This document shows, piece by piece, positions 1 to 8,092 of a stretch of DNA of 21,969 bases. Below the pieces are notes generated by a model that saw only the letters and a program-made list of their open reading frames with translations, had not been told where the DNA came from and searched no databases. A program made the position numbers and the translations under genes. How positions within the stretch are numbered: position 1 is the first letter of the stretch; every line of letters starts with the position of its first letter. The stretch is from Sphingobium sp. (GTDB lineage Bacteria > Pseudomonadota > Alphaproteobacteria > Sphingomonadales > Sphingomonadaceae): the NCBI GenBank assembly GCA_030148625.1, contig JASBTC010000464.1:1-21969 (forward strand), written 5' to 3'.

Positions 1-1659
1 TTCCTGCGCTATTATGCCGAACAGGCGCGCAGTACATTTGGGCCCGTCCATGCACCGCTCGGCCCCGTGGTCTGCATCAGCCCGTGGAACTTCCCGCTCG
101 CGATCTTCACCGGCCAGATCGCCGCCGCGCTGGTCGCGGGCAATGCGGTGCTCGCCAAGCCAGCCGAAGAAACCCCACTGATAGCGGCGGAAGGTGTGCG
201 TTTGCTGCATGAGGCGGGCATACCCGCCGATGCGCTGCAACTGCTCCCCGGCGACGGCGCGATCGGCGCAGCGCTGGTCGCAGCGCCAGAGACCGCCGCA
301 GTGATGGTCACCGGATCGACCGAAGTCGCGCGGCTGATCCAGGCACAGCTCGCCGACCGCTTGTCTCCGGCGGGCAAGCCGATCCCACTGATCGCCGAGA
401 CCGGCGGCCAGAATGCGATGATCGTCGATTCCTCGGCGCTTGCCGAACAGGTCGTCGCCGACGTCATCGCCTCCGCTTTTGACAGCGCGGGCCAGCGCTG
501 CTCGGCGCTGCGTGTCCTCTGCCTGCAGGAGGAGATTGCGGACCGGACGCTGGCGATGCTCAAGGGCGCACTCAAGGAATTGCGCATCGGCCGGACCGAC
601 CGGCTGCGCGTCGACATTGGCCCGGTGATCACCGCCGAGGCCAAGGGCACGATCGAGGCGCATATCGCGGCGATGCGCGCGCTCGGCCGCCGCGTCGAAC
701 AGCTCGATCTCGCGCCTGAAACCGCGAACGGCACTTTCGTCCCGCCGACGATCGTCGAACTCGAGAGCATCGCCGACCTCAAGCGCGAAGTGTTCGGTCC
801 GGTCCTCCATGTCGTGCGTTACCCCCGCGAGCGGCTCGACGCGCTGATCGACGACATCAACGCCACCGGCTACGGCCTGACCTTCGGCCTGCACACACGG
901 CTCGACGAGACCATCGCGCATGTCACCTCGCGCATCCGGGCGGGCAATCTCTATATCAACCGCAACGTCATCGGCGCGGTCGTCGGCGTTCAGCCCTTTG
1001 GCGGGCGCGGCCTTTCGGGCACCGGCCCCAAGGCGGGCGGTCCGCTCTATCTCGGCCGCCTCGTCACGACGGCGCCCATCCCGCCCGGCCATGGCACCGC
1101 CCATACCGACGCGGCGCTGCTCGATTATGCCGGCTGGCTCGAAACCAGCGGCGAGACGGCGGCGGCGGAACAGGCGCGGCGCTATGGCGAGAATTCCGGC
1201 CTCGGCGTCGAGATCGAGCTCGCCGGGCCGGTCGGAGAGCGCAATCTCTATGCGCTGCATCCGCGCGGCCGTATCCTGATCCGGCCGATATCGGCGGCGG
1301 GCCTGCGCCAGCAGGTGGCGGCGGTGCTCGCTACGGGCAACAGCGTGGCACTCGACGCTCGCGCCAGTCTGGCAGGCCTGCTCGCCGGCGCCCCGGCAAG
1401 CGTGGCGGCACGGATCTCCCCCGTCCTGCCCGACGAGCCGCTGGCAGGCGCACTGATCGAGGGCGACGCCGACCAGATCCGCGCCGAAGCACGCGACATC
1501 GCCGCTCGCCCCGGCCCGATCATACTGGTGCAGGCCGCCTCACCCGCGCAATGCGCCGGAACGGACGCCTATACGCTCGACTGGCTGGTCGAGGAGGTCT
1601 CGACCTCGATCAACACCACCGCGGCAGGCGGCAATGCGAGCCTGATGACATTGGCTTGA
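1..1659 (+). CDS. putA: PutA, C-terminal part: P5C dehydrogenase plus C-terminal ALDH-like domain (5' end outside window)
   Basis: This is the last 552 codons of a bifunctional proline dehydrogenase / delta-1-pyrroline-5-carboxylate dehydrogenase, open from base 1. The P5C dehydrogenase module oxidises glutamate semialdehyde to glutamate with NAD+ in proline catabolism. Visible landmarks are the ALDH motif SPWNFPL near codon 30, the general-base Glu in IAETGGQN (codon 133), the nucleophile Cys in GQRCSALR (codon 167), and QPFGGRGLSGTGPKAGGP near codons 331-348. After about codon 375 follows a divergent ALDH-like region ending in TSINTTAAGGNASLMTLA. Such a tail is typical of longer PutA proteins, where it helps seal the substrate tunnel and oligomerise. 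The proline dehydrogenase domain and any N-terminal DNA-binding domain lie upstream and cannot be assessed. The stop is TGA at 1657-1659. No frame disruption is seen. Confidence 0.96.
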   Translation, partial: FLRYYAEQARSTFGPVHAPLGPVVCISPWNFPLAIFTGQIAAALVAGNAVLAKPAEETPLIAAEGVRLLHEAGIPADALQLLPGDGAIGAALVAAPETAAVMVTGSTEVARLIQAQLADRLSPAGKPIPLIAETGGQNAMIVDSSALAEQVVADVIASAFDSAGQRCSALRVLCLQEEIADRTLAMLKGALKELRIGRTDRLRVDIGPVITAEAKGTIEAHIAAMRALGRRVEQLDLAPETANGTFVPPTIVELESIADLKREVFGPVLHVVRYPRERLDALIDDINATGYGLTFGLHTRLDETIAHVTSRIRAGNLYINRNVIGAVVGVQPFGGRGLSGTGPKAGGPLYLGRLVTTAPIPPGHGTAHTDAALLDYAGWLETSGETAAAEQARRYGENSGLGVEIELAGPVGERNLYALHPRGRILIRPISAAGLRQQVAAVLATGNSVALDARASLAGLLAGAPASVAARISPVLPDEPLAGALIEGDADQIRAEARDIAARPGPIILVQAASPAQCAGTDAYTLDWLVEEVSTSINTTAAGGNASLMTLA

Positions 1660-1682
1660 GGGCCTAATCGCGACGTTTCATC

Positions 1683-1728
1683 CCCATCCCGTGTCATTCC
1701 CGCGAAAACGGGAATGACACGGGATGGG
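1683..1728. repeat. Perfect 20-bp inverted repeat (REP-like dispersed palindrome, probable bidirectional terminator)
   Basis: Arms at 1683-1702 and 1709-1728 are perfect reverse complements (20 of 20 pairs), separated by a six-base loop CGAAAA. The core CATTCCCGCGAAAACGGGAATG resembles a dispersed palindrome I associate with sphingomonad and other alphaproteobacterial genomes; that link is from memory. It sits between the convergent ends of putA (1659) and the phasin-like gene (1741), so it could terminate transcription from both sides. There is no clear T-run after either arm, so it is not a textbook intrinsic terminator. Confidence 0.8.
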
Positions 1729-1740
1729 TCGGATCAGGCG

Positions 1741-2040
1741 CTAATTCTTCCGCGCGGTCCGGGTAAGCCGGCGGCGATTGGCACGGACCTTCTTTCCATA
1801 ATGCGCGATCGATTTCGCTGCGGCCCCCTGCGTCGTCGTGCCCAAGGATCCAGTCCATGCCAGCGTCTGGAGTTCGATCGCCGCTTTCACTTTCTCCGCC
1901 ACCATACGCTGCGCCTCGTCGGCGGCGGCAGAACCGCCCTGCGACAATGTCATCATCCGCAGACCGATGACGGTCGAGGATTCGACACCGAGCATCCAGC
2001 TCTCCATCGCGATCGACATCCAGGAAGTGTTGCGCCCCAT
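1741..2040 (-). CDS. Small phasin-like conserved hypothetical protein
   Basis: This is a protein of about 99 residues, rich in helix-forming residues, with the pattern SWMLGVESSTVIGLRMM followed by AAADEAQRMVAEKVKAA and ending in a basic tail with KKVRANRRRL. The amphipathic first half and the EAQRMVxEK segment resemble short phasin-like proteins of sphingomonads, which may coat polyhydroxyalkanoate granules or simply form helical bundles; this is a family-style judgement, not proof. I chose ATG at 2040. The same frame stays open to GTG codons at 2046 and 2115, but translation upstream of about 2050 looks like non-coding sequence, and a start at 2115 would leave only 27 bp to the divergent gene at 2143. 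It converges on putA across the palindrome at 1683-1728. Confidence 0.6.
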   Translation of the reverse strand: MGRNTSWMSIAMESWMLGVESSTVIGLRMMTLSQGGSAAADEAQRMVAEKVKAAIELQTLAWTGSLGTTTQGAAAKSIAHYGKKVRANRRRLTRTARKN

Positions 2041-2142
2041 TTCCACCCAATGATCGGGGATCGGACAAGGTTGCGCGTGCGGCCGGGTTTCTTTTGCCGC
2101 GGAAGATTTGACCACCCCGGCAAAAGGGTAGAGCTAGGAGCT

Positions 2143-2952
2143 ATGCACCGTCTCGCCATCGCGCTCGCTTTGTCGGGCATGTCCGTGCCGGCCTGGGCCG
2201 ATGCGGCCGATGTGCCCTCCGCACGCGACCTATGCCCGGATCGACCGGGGCTCGGCACGCCCGCCTGTACGCTCGATGCGGGGCGCGTGATCGTCGAGCT
2301 GGGTCTTGGCGACTGGACGCATGACAAGGCAGGCCCCGTTCGGACTGACACGATCGTCGCGGGCGACGCATTAGTACGCGTCGGGCTTAACGACAATCTG
2401 GAGTCGCAGATCGGCTGGACCGCCTATGGCCATGTCCGCACCCGCGATCTGGCGGCGGGCAGCATCGACAAGGCGTCCGGCACGGGCGATGTCACGCTGG
2501 CGCTACGCCAGAATTTCAGCAACCCCGACGGATCCGGTTTCTCGATTGCCGCCATGCCCTATGTCACGCTGCCTGTCGGTGGCCAAACGATCGGCGCGGG
2601 CGACTGGGGCGCCGGCCTGCTGATCCCGATGAGTTTCGATCTCGGCGGCATCTCGCTCGCCCTGTCGCCCCAGGTCGATGCCGCGGTGGATAGCGGCGGC
2701 AAGGGCCGCCATCTCGGTTATGGCAGCGTCGTCGGGCTCGGTTTCTCGCTGACCGACGCCATATCGGCGAGCGCCGAAATCTCGCTCTATCGCGACCGCG
2801 ACCCGGCCGGGCATTCGACCGAGGCGCTGGCCGGCCTGTCCGCCGGGTGGCAACCCAATGACGATCTGCAACTCGATATCGGTCTCAACCTCGGCCTCAA
2901 CGCCGCAAGCCCCGATACCGAACTCTATTTCGGTATCGCCAGGCGGTTCTGA
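2143..2952 (+). CDS. Exported outer-membrane beta-barrel-type protein (phenol MetA-degradation/transporter-like)
   Basis: This encodes 269 residues. The N-terminus (MHRLAIALALSGMSVPAWAD) is a clean Sec signal peptide with likely cleavage after Ala19. The mature part consists of alternating polar and hydrophobic segments separated by Gly/Asp/Asn turns, for example RVGLNDNLESQIGWTAYG, GTGDVTLALRQNF and GSGFSIAAMPYVTLPVGG. It ends in GIARRF, a terminal Phe as expected for an outer-membrane barrel insertion signal. This layout matches proteins annotated as putative MetA-pathway-of-phenol-degradation outer-membrane proteins or 'transporter'; the substrate is unknown. ATG 2143 is preceded by AGGAG at 2136-2140, an unusually close site. 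The frame is open further upstream, but that part would destroy the signal peptide and runs antisense to the phasin-like gene. The stop lies 10 bp from the convergent PQQ dehydrogenase, possibly only by position. Confidence 0.8.
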   Translation: MHRLAIALALSGMSVPAWADAADVPSARDLCPDRPGLGTPACTLDAGRVIVELGLGDWTHDKAGPVRTDTIVAGDALVRVGLNDNLESQIGWTAYGHVRTRDLAAGSIDKASGTGDVTLALRQNFSNPDGSGFSIAAMPYVTLPVGGQTIGAGDWGAGLLIPMSFDLGGISLALSPQVDAAVDSGGKGRHLGYGSVVGLGFSLTDAISASAEISLYRDRDPAGHSTEALAGLSAGWQPNDDLQLDIGLNLGLNAASPDTELYFGIARRF

Positions 2953-2962
2953 TCCGCCCCCC

Positions 2963-5092
2963 TCAATGTCCGACGGATCGTTTCACCGGCTCCACCTTGC
3001 CTGCCTTGCGACGATCGTCAGCGATGAAGGCGCGGATGGCGAGGGTATCGGCCGGGGTCAGCACGTCCTTGAAACTTGCCATGCCGGCATAGCTCATCGC
3101 ACCATCGAGCACGATCGCGTCGAAAGCGGCGTGGGTTTCGGGTGAGAGATTCCACAAATCGGGATAACCGTTGCGCGTGCCGCTCGGCGCATGGCAGCGC
3201 GCGCAATTGACCACGTAGGCCATCAGCCCGCGCTGGATCGTCGCCGCATCGGTCGGCAGGCCGGCCGGGATCGGCTGCACCGCAGGCTTCACATAGCGCG
3301 GCGGCAGGTCGACCGGCCCGCCGCCCAGCTTGAACACCAGCAGTCGCTCATGATTCTGGTAAGTCTCAGCAACGAATCCGGGCAGCAGCGGGAAACCGTT
3401 CATCGCGCCGCCCAGTCCGGCCAGCACCGCGACATATTGCTCGCCATCGATCTCATAGGTCATCGGCGCGGCCATGATCGCGAGTCCGGTGGCGATCTCC
3501 TTGAGCAGCGCGCCGCTCGCCGCGTCATAGACACGCAGATGACCGTCGGTCGATCCGTGGAACACCAATCCCCCGGCGGTCGCCAGCACGCCGCCGCCCC
3601 AATAGGGCATGGGCTTGCTCTGCCACGCGATCTTCCCGGTCGTCGGATCCCAGGCCTTCAATATCGTGTGCTGGGTCGGCGCCGGCATGCCTTTCATGAT
3701 CGCCGCATCTCGCTTCGCATCGGCAAAGTCCGCGCCGACGCCGATATTGGCGGCGCCTGGCACCAGCGTCTTCATCTCCTTGTCCGCGACCATGAACTTC
3801 ATCGGCATTTCGATCGTCGGGATATAGACGAGGCCGGTCTGGCGGCTGAACGCCATCGGTGCCCAGTTATGGCCACCCGCCTGAGACGGCCAGATCACCC
3901 GTTCCTGCTCGCTATAGTCGGCGTTGGCGAGCATCACGGGACGCCCGGTCTTCTTATCGACATGGCTGGCCCAGGTGACGGGCGTATATTTCTCCGCCGA
4001 CAGCAATTCGCCCGTCGCGCGATCGAGCACGTAGAAGAAGCCGTTCTTGGGCGCCTGCATCAGCACCTTGCGCGGCTTTCCACCGATATCGAGATCGGCC
4101 AGGATCATATTCTGCGTGGCCGTGAAATCCCATTCATCGCCCGGCGTCGTCTGGTAATACCATTTCATCCGCCCGGTCGCCGCGTCGAGCGCGACGATGC
4201 TGGAGACGAACAGATTGTCTCCCCCGCCGCCACCATTGCGCAGCTTTGCGGGATAAGGGCCAGCATTGCCGACGCCGATATAGATCAGGCCGAGCGCTGG
4301 GTCATAGGTCATGCCATCCCATGCGGTGCCACCGCCGCCAAGATCCCAGCGCGCCTTGGCATCCCAGGTCTTGCGCGCCATCGTCACTTCGGGATGTTCG
4401 TCGGGGCCGGCACCCGGCACCGTGTAGAAGCGCCAGGAGAGCTTGCCGGTCGCCGCGTCGAAAGCGCTGACATAGCCGCGCACCCCCATCTCCGCGCCGC
4501 CATTGCCGATCACGATATTATTGCCGGCGATGCGCGGCGCTCCGGTAATCGCATAGCTTTTGGTGCGGTCGACAAAGGTGTCCGATCGCCATTTCTGCTT
4601 GCCCGTCGCCGCGTCGAGCGCGACCAGCCAGCCGTCGACGGTGCCGACATAGACCACGCCCTTCCACACCGCGACGCCGCGATTGACCACGTCGCAACAG
4701 GCGCGCCGGCCCCAGTTTCCGTCGACTTCGGGATCGTGCGTCCATTTGAGCGCGCCGGTCTTCGCATCGACCGCATAGACGACGCTCCACGGCCCGGTGA
4801 AATAGAGCGTCCCGTCCACCATGATCGGAGTCGCCTGCGCACCGCGATGCGTGCGCCCGCGCACGACGAAATCGTCGAACGAGAATGCCAGGCCGAGGGT
4901 ACCGACATTGGCCTTGGTTATATCCGCCACGGGCGAGAAGCGCTGCTCGCCAAAACCATGGCCGTAGAGCGGCCATTCCGTCGCGCTGGTCCCGTCGGGC
5001 AGGGCGAAGGGATCGCCCGACACATCCGGCGTCATGTTGCATGATCCGAGCGCGGCCAGCGCCGCCATCATGACAAGCCGAAAGATCCGCAT
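2963..5092 (-). CDS. PQQ-dependent alcohol dehydrogenase with C-terminal cytochrome c (quinohemoprotein), predicted lipoprotein
   Basis: This is a 709-residue periplasmic enzyme that oxidises alcohols to aldehydes with pyrroloquinoline quinone and passes electrons through its own heme c. Visible features are an N-terminal hydrophobic stretch with lipobox LGSC (Cys18); the vicinal disulfide pair Cys132-Cys133 in RRACCDVVNRGV; repeated propeller blades of the type V(A/V)LDAATGKxxW; the calcium ligand motif GNGGAE; GVGNAGPYP; the catalytic-Asp segment TTPGDEWDF; KNGFFYVLD; GGHNWAPM; and a cytochrome c domain with CARCH (Cys630-His634) and probable heme ligand Met671. Length and domain order fit type II quinohemoprotein alcohol dehydrogenases. 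Two oddities are the predicted lipid anchor and Gln86 (RGAQATP) where family members usually carry Glu. ATG 5092 follows a G-rich stretch (GGGGACGGGGGCGG). No pqq biosynthesis or moxJ-like partner gene is in the window. Confidence 0.93.
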   Translation of the reverse strand: MRIFRLVMMAALAALGSCNMTPDVSGDPFALPDGTSATEWPLYGHGFGEQRFSPVADITKANVGTLGLAFSFDDFVVRGRTHRGAQATPIMVDGTLYFTGPWSVVYAVDAKTGALKWTHDPEVDGNWGRRACCDVVNRGVAVWKGVVYVGTVDGWLVALDAATGKQKWRSDTFVDRTKSYAITGAPRIAGNNIVIGNGGAEMGVRGYVSAFDAATGKLSWRFYTVPGAGPDEHPEVTMARKTWDAKARWDLGGGGTAWDGMTYDPALGLIYIGVGNAGPYPAKLRNGGGGGDNLFVSSIVALDAATGRMKWYYQTTPGDEWDFTATQNMILADLDIGGKPRKVLMQAPKNGFFYVLDRATGELLSAEKYTPVTWASHVDKKTGRPVMLANADYSEQERVIWPSQAGGHNWAPMAFSRQTGLVYIPTIEMPMKFMVADKEMKTLVPGAANIGVGADFADAKRDAAIMKGMPAPTQHTILKAWDPTTGKIAWQSKPMPYWGGGVLATAGGLVFHGSTDGHLRVYDAASGALLKEIATGLAIMAAPMTYEIDGEQYVAVLAGLGGAMNGFPLLPGFVAETYQNHERLLVFKLGGGPVDLPPRYVKPAVQPIPAGLPTDAATIQRGLMAYVVNCARCHAPSGTRNGYPDLWNLSPETHAAFDAIVLDGAMSYAGMASFKDVLTPADTLAIRAFIADDRRKAGKVEPVKRSVGH

Positions 5093-5283
5093 GGTCCGCC
5101 CCCGTCCCCTCTATTTTCAACAAAGGTGTCACGCCCCCTGCGGCGACGCAACTCCAAACGGAAAATGGTTTTCCGATTGAGCTACTGATTCGAAAATATG
5201 TGAAAACGCTCCCATGCGGCTTCCCCAAGCGGCTCTGCCGAATTAATCCGATGATCGAGGTGCTGGCGTAACAGGGGAATGGC
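5093..5283. promoter_or_regulatory. Divergent intergenic region with a 17-bp dyad (5159-5175)
   Basis: These 191 bp separate the divergently transcribed PQQ dehydrogenase and five-gene operon and must hold both promoters. At 5159-5175 lies CGGAAAATGGTTTTCCG, two perfect 7-base arms around TGG, a plausible regulator site. The stretch around 5176-5207 is the most AT-rich part. AGGGG at 5273-5277 serves the GTG start at 5284 with a 6-nt spacer. I cannot assign -35/-10 boxes with confidence. Confidence 0.5.
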
Positions 5284-6678
5284 GTGGCGATCGATCTGAA
5301 GGCGGTTGAACAGCTCGCCAACGATCAATCGTCGCTCAAGGCAGCGGCAGGCCTAGCCAAGCCCCCAAAATGGTCGGGCACCGGCATCAGCCATGACGGC
5401 GCGCTGATCTGGGGCGAATGCGCGGGATCGGGCGCTAATCCCTATCGGGTGATGGCGGACCTTCGCGACCTCGGCAACAAATGCACCTGCCCGTCGCGCA
5501 AATTCCCGTGCAAGCATGTGCTCGGGCTGTTGTGGCTGAAAGCCGAGGCGATCGTCGCCTTCGCCCCCGCGGAGACGCCCGACTGGGTGAGCGACTGGCT
5601 GGGACGGCGCCGGACCGGCAGCGGCAGCGCGCCGAAGCCCGCCGCCGGCGTGCCCGCCGCCGCCAAGGATCTGCGCGCGGCGCTGGCGGAAGAGCCAGAG
5701 GCGGCCGAGGATCCCAAGGCCGCCGCGCGCCGGGAAGCCGCCACCGCGAAACGATCCGAAGAAACCGAACGCGCGATTCTCGACGCGCTCGATGCGCTCG
5801 AACAATGGATCGGCGACCAGCTTCGCATGGGCCTGTCGGCCTTTATCGACGATGCCACCGCGCGCTGCCGCAAGATCGCCGCGCGGCTGGTCGACGGCAA
5901 GGCGGCGGCGCTTGCCGGCCGGATCGACGAACTGCCGGCGCGCCTGCTGGGCCTCGCCACGGGTGACCGGCCGCGCGGCGCGGTGGTCGAACTGGGCAAG
6001 CTGGTGCTGCTCGCCCGCGCCTTTCGCGCCGCGCCGCGCGACGCCGATATCCGCCGCGCGGTCGCGACGTCGGAATCGCGCGATGCGGTGTTGGCCAATG
6101 CCGATACGCTGCGCGTGGCGGCGCACTGGGAAGTGCTGGCCGAACATGTCCAGACGCGCCGTGACGGGCTGATCTCGCAAACCACATGGTTGCTCAATCT
6201 CGATACCGGCACGCCGCGCTTCGCGATGCTGGTCGATTATTATCCGGCCAGCGTCGGTCGGCGCGGATCGGTGTTCACGCCCGGCGAACAATTTGTGGGC
6301 GAGCTGGCCTTTTATCCCGGCCAATCGCCGCTCAGGGCGGTGCTGGTCTCGCGCTCGGCCGGCGACGAGGACGCCGAGGCGGCCGACTGGCCGATGCCCG
6401 AAGACGCATTGTCCGACAGGTTGACCGATCCGCTGCTGGCCGAACCATGGGCGCTCGACCTGCCGATCCTGCTGCCCGCCGGACGCTTCGCGCTCGATCC
6501 CGCCGACCGGATCTGGTGGCGCGCCGAAAGTGGAGACATTGTGCTGCCCGTGACCGGCGCGATCGACGAACTGTTGCGCGGCACCGACCTGACCCGCGCC
6601 GCCGCCATCTGGTCCGGCAGCAGCCTTACGATCCTGGCGGCGCAGACTTGCTGGGGACGGATCGGCGCGCATGGCTGA
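5284..6678 (+). CDS. SWIM zinc-finger family protein, first gene of five-gene MoxR/VWA operon
   Basis: This encodes 464 residues. The SWIM motif CxCx6CxH is clear at residues 67-78 (Cys67, Cys69, Cys76, His78 in CTCPSRKFPCKHVLGLL). It is preceded by a segment of the style WSGTGISHDGALIWGECAGSG...PYRVMADL, usual in bacterial proteins that accompany MoxR/VWA genes. Residues about 110-160 form an Ala/Glu/Lys-rich, probably helical or disordered linker. The remainder holds mixed helices and strands without a motif I can name. SWIM domains bind zinc and mediate DNA or protein contacts; here a recognition or adaptor role is an inference. The start is GTG 5284 with ribosome site AGGGG 6 nt upstream. 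Its last 8 bases overlap the next gene, so translation is coupled. Confidence 0.88.
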   Translation: MAIDLKAVEQLANDQSSLKAAAGLAKPPKWSGTGISHDGALIWGECAGSGANPYRVMADLRDLGNKCTCPSRKFPCKHVLGLLWLKAEAIVAFAPAETPDWVSDWLGRRRTGSGSAPKPAAGVPAAAKDLRAALAEEPEAAEDPKAAARREAATAKRSEETERAILDALDALEQWIGDQLRMGLSAFIDDATARCRKIAARLVDGKAAALAGRIDELPARLLGLATGDRPRGAVVELGKLVLLARAFRAAPRDADIRRAVATSESRDAVLANADTLRVAAHWEVLAEHVQTRRDGLISQTTWLLNLDTGTPRFAMLVDYYPASVGRRGSVFTPGEQFVGELAFYPGQSPLRAVLVSRSAGDEDAEAADWPMPEDALSDRLTDPLLAEPWALDLPILLPAGRFALDPADRIWWRAESGDIVLPVTGAIDELLRGTDLTRAAAIWSGSSLTILAAQTCWGRIGAHG

Positions 6679-8092
6679 CACGATCCACGACGCGCTTGGC
6701 GCGGTGCTGACGCGCTGGACGATGGGGGCAGCCGCCGCCCCCGTCGTGACGGTCTGGCGAAGCGAACTCGGCGACGAACCGGGCGAGGCAGAGCTGCGCC
6801 TGCTCGCTTTGTCCGGCCAGTTCCTGGGCATCGCGGTGACGGCCGAGCCGCCCGCCGGATTGCGCCTGCTGCCCGACGTGCCGGCGCTCGCGCTGCCGCC
6901 GCTGCCCGATCCGCTGCGCCCGACCGCACGCCGCATCCTCCAGTCGATGAAGGAAACGCAGCAGCGCGGCGATCTGCTCCGCTTCCTCGCGGCACGCGGC
7001 TGGACGATGCATCCCGCCGACTGGATGCCCGCCGCAAGCGACGAGGACGCGCCGGATATCTATGCGCCGTGGCGCGACTGGGCCGAGGCGTCGCAGTCGC
7101 CGACCCAGCTAAGAAGGAGCGGAGGGGACATGCTCACCGCCGAGAACTGGGACGATTTCTGGCCCGCCGAGCGGCAGGCGGCGCTCGCCGAGTTGCGGCA
7201 CCACAATCCCGCCGCCGCTCGCGCGCTGATCGAGACCAGATTTGCCGGCGAAGGCGCCGAACGGCGGCTGCGGCTGATCGGCCTGCTCGCGACCGGCCTG
7301 TCGGATGCCGATCTCGACCGGCTCGACAGCGTCGCCGCGACCGATCGCGCGCCCAAGGTGAAGGCGCTGGCTGCTTCGCTGCGCGCGCGGCTCGGCCATG
7401 GTTCGGCGGTCGATGAGGATGCCGTGGAACTGGCGGGATATTTCGAGATCCGCGCCAAGGGGCTGTTGCGGCGGACGCGCGTCGTCGTGGCGCTGCCGCT
7501 CAAGACACCGGCGCAGCATCAGCGCCGGCGGGCGCTGTTCGCCGGTGTCGATATCGCCGGCTTCGCATCCGCATTGCAGCTCTCGCCCGATGATCTCGCC
7601 GCGATGTGGACCTGGTATGAGGATCATCACGCCGATGCGGGCCTCGCCGAGATGGCCGCCCGCTCGGCGTCCGATACGCTGATCGCGGCACTGTGCGCGC
7701 GGCTCGAGGATATCGGCCCATTGGCGATGACGACATTGAACGCGCTGCTGCCACGATTGGACCGCACGCAGCGCGCGGATTTCGCGCGGCGGCTGTTGCG
7801 CCGGGGCCTGCCCTATCGGGCGGCATTGGACGTCGCGGGCGGCGATTGCGGACTCGACGGCGCCATCGACATGCCGGCGGGCAACGCGGTCATCGTCGCG
7901 ACGGGCAATGCGGACAAGATGCGACCGGCGGAACTGGCCGTCGAACTGAACGCGCTGGGCCTGCTCGCATCGCGCACGGCGGCCGCACAGGCGATGGAGC
8001 GGCTGGGCCGCGCTGGAATGCTCGGCGCGGATCCGCGTCTCGACATGATCAGGCTGAATGCCGCGCTGGAAAACAATGGAGCGACTGGATGA
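6671..8092 (+). CDS. DUF5691-family helical-repeat protein, second gene of the operon
   Basis: This encodes 473 residues of mainly alpha-helical character. Residues roughly 168-241 look like HEAT-type repeats: ALAELRHHNPAAARALIETRF, then GAERRLRLIGLLATGLSDADLDRLDSVA, then DRAPKVKALAASLRARL. Such proteins usually act as scaffolds or adaptors. Family naming as DUF5691 rests on its style and on its place between SWIM and MoxR genes. The N-terminal 150 residues differ in character and end in a short linker just before a second, very well placed in-frame start at 7130. ATG 6671 overlaps the SWIM gene by 8 bases and has no evident ribosome site of its own, so it should depend on coupled translation. 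The stop overlaps the next start as ATGA at 8089-8092. Confidence 0.82.
   Translation: MADTIHDALGAVLTRWTMGAAAAPVVTVWRSELGDEPGEAELRLLALSGQFLGIAVTAEPPAGLRLLPDVPALALPPLPDPLRPTARRILQSMKETQQRGDLLRFLAARGWTMHPADWMPAASDEDAPDIYAPWRDWAEASQSPTQLRRSGGDMLTAENWDDFWPAERQAALAELRHHNPAAARALIETRFAGEGAERRLRLIGLLATGLSDADLDRLDSVAATDRAPKVKALAASLRARLGHGSAVDEDAVELAGYFEIRAKGLLRRTRVVVALPLKTPAQHQRRRALFAGVDIAGFASALQLSPDDLAAMWTWYEDHHADAGLAEMAARSASDTLIAALCARLEDIGPLAMTTLNALLPRLDRTQRADFARRLLRRGLPYRAALDVAGGDCGLDGAIDMPAGNAVIVATGNADKMRPAELAVELNALGLLASRTAAAQAMERLGRAGMLGADPRLDMIRLNAALENNGATG
7111..7132 (+). promoter_or_regulatory. Strong internal ribosome-binding site with in-frame ATG inside the DUF5691 gene
   Basis: AAGAAGGAGCGGAGGGGACA (7111-7130) carries two purine-rich Shine-Dalgarno-like cores, GAAGGAG and GGAGGGG, directly ahead of an ATG at 7130-7132 that is in frame with the long gene and corresponds to Met154. 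The spacing from the second core (about 3-4 nt) is short; from the first (about 12 nt) it is long. Initiation here would give a 320-residue protein containing the HEAT-like part. The 5' start at 6671 has no comparable site. Confidence 0.5.

Noticed and set aside
3191..5044. Long open frame (617 codons) on the plus strand opposite the PQQ dehydrogenase
   Set aside because: His/Arg-rich translation without domains; the minus strand holds all family motifs.
5353..6936. Long open frame on the minus strand opposite the SWIM gene
   Set aside because: Low-complexity Gly/Arg/Gln translation crossing two real genes; shadow of coding DNA.
7100..7140. Frameshift or split of the DUF5691 gene at the internal ribosome site
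   Set aside because: The frame is continuous from 6671 to 8092 and both ends couple to neighbours, so the gene is intact; only alternative initiation is kept as a possibility.
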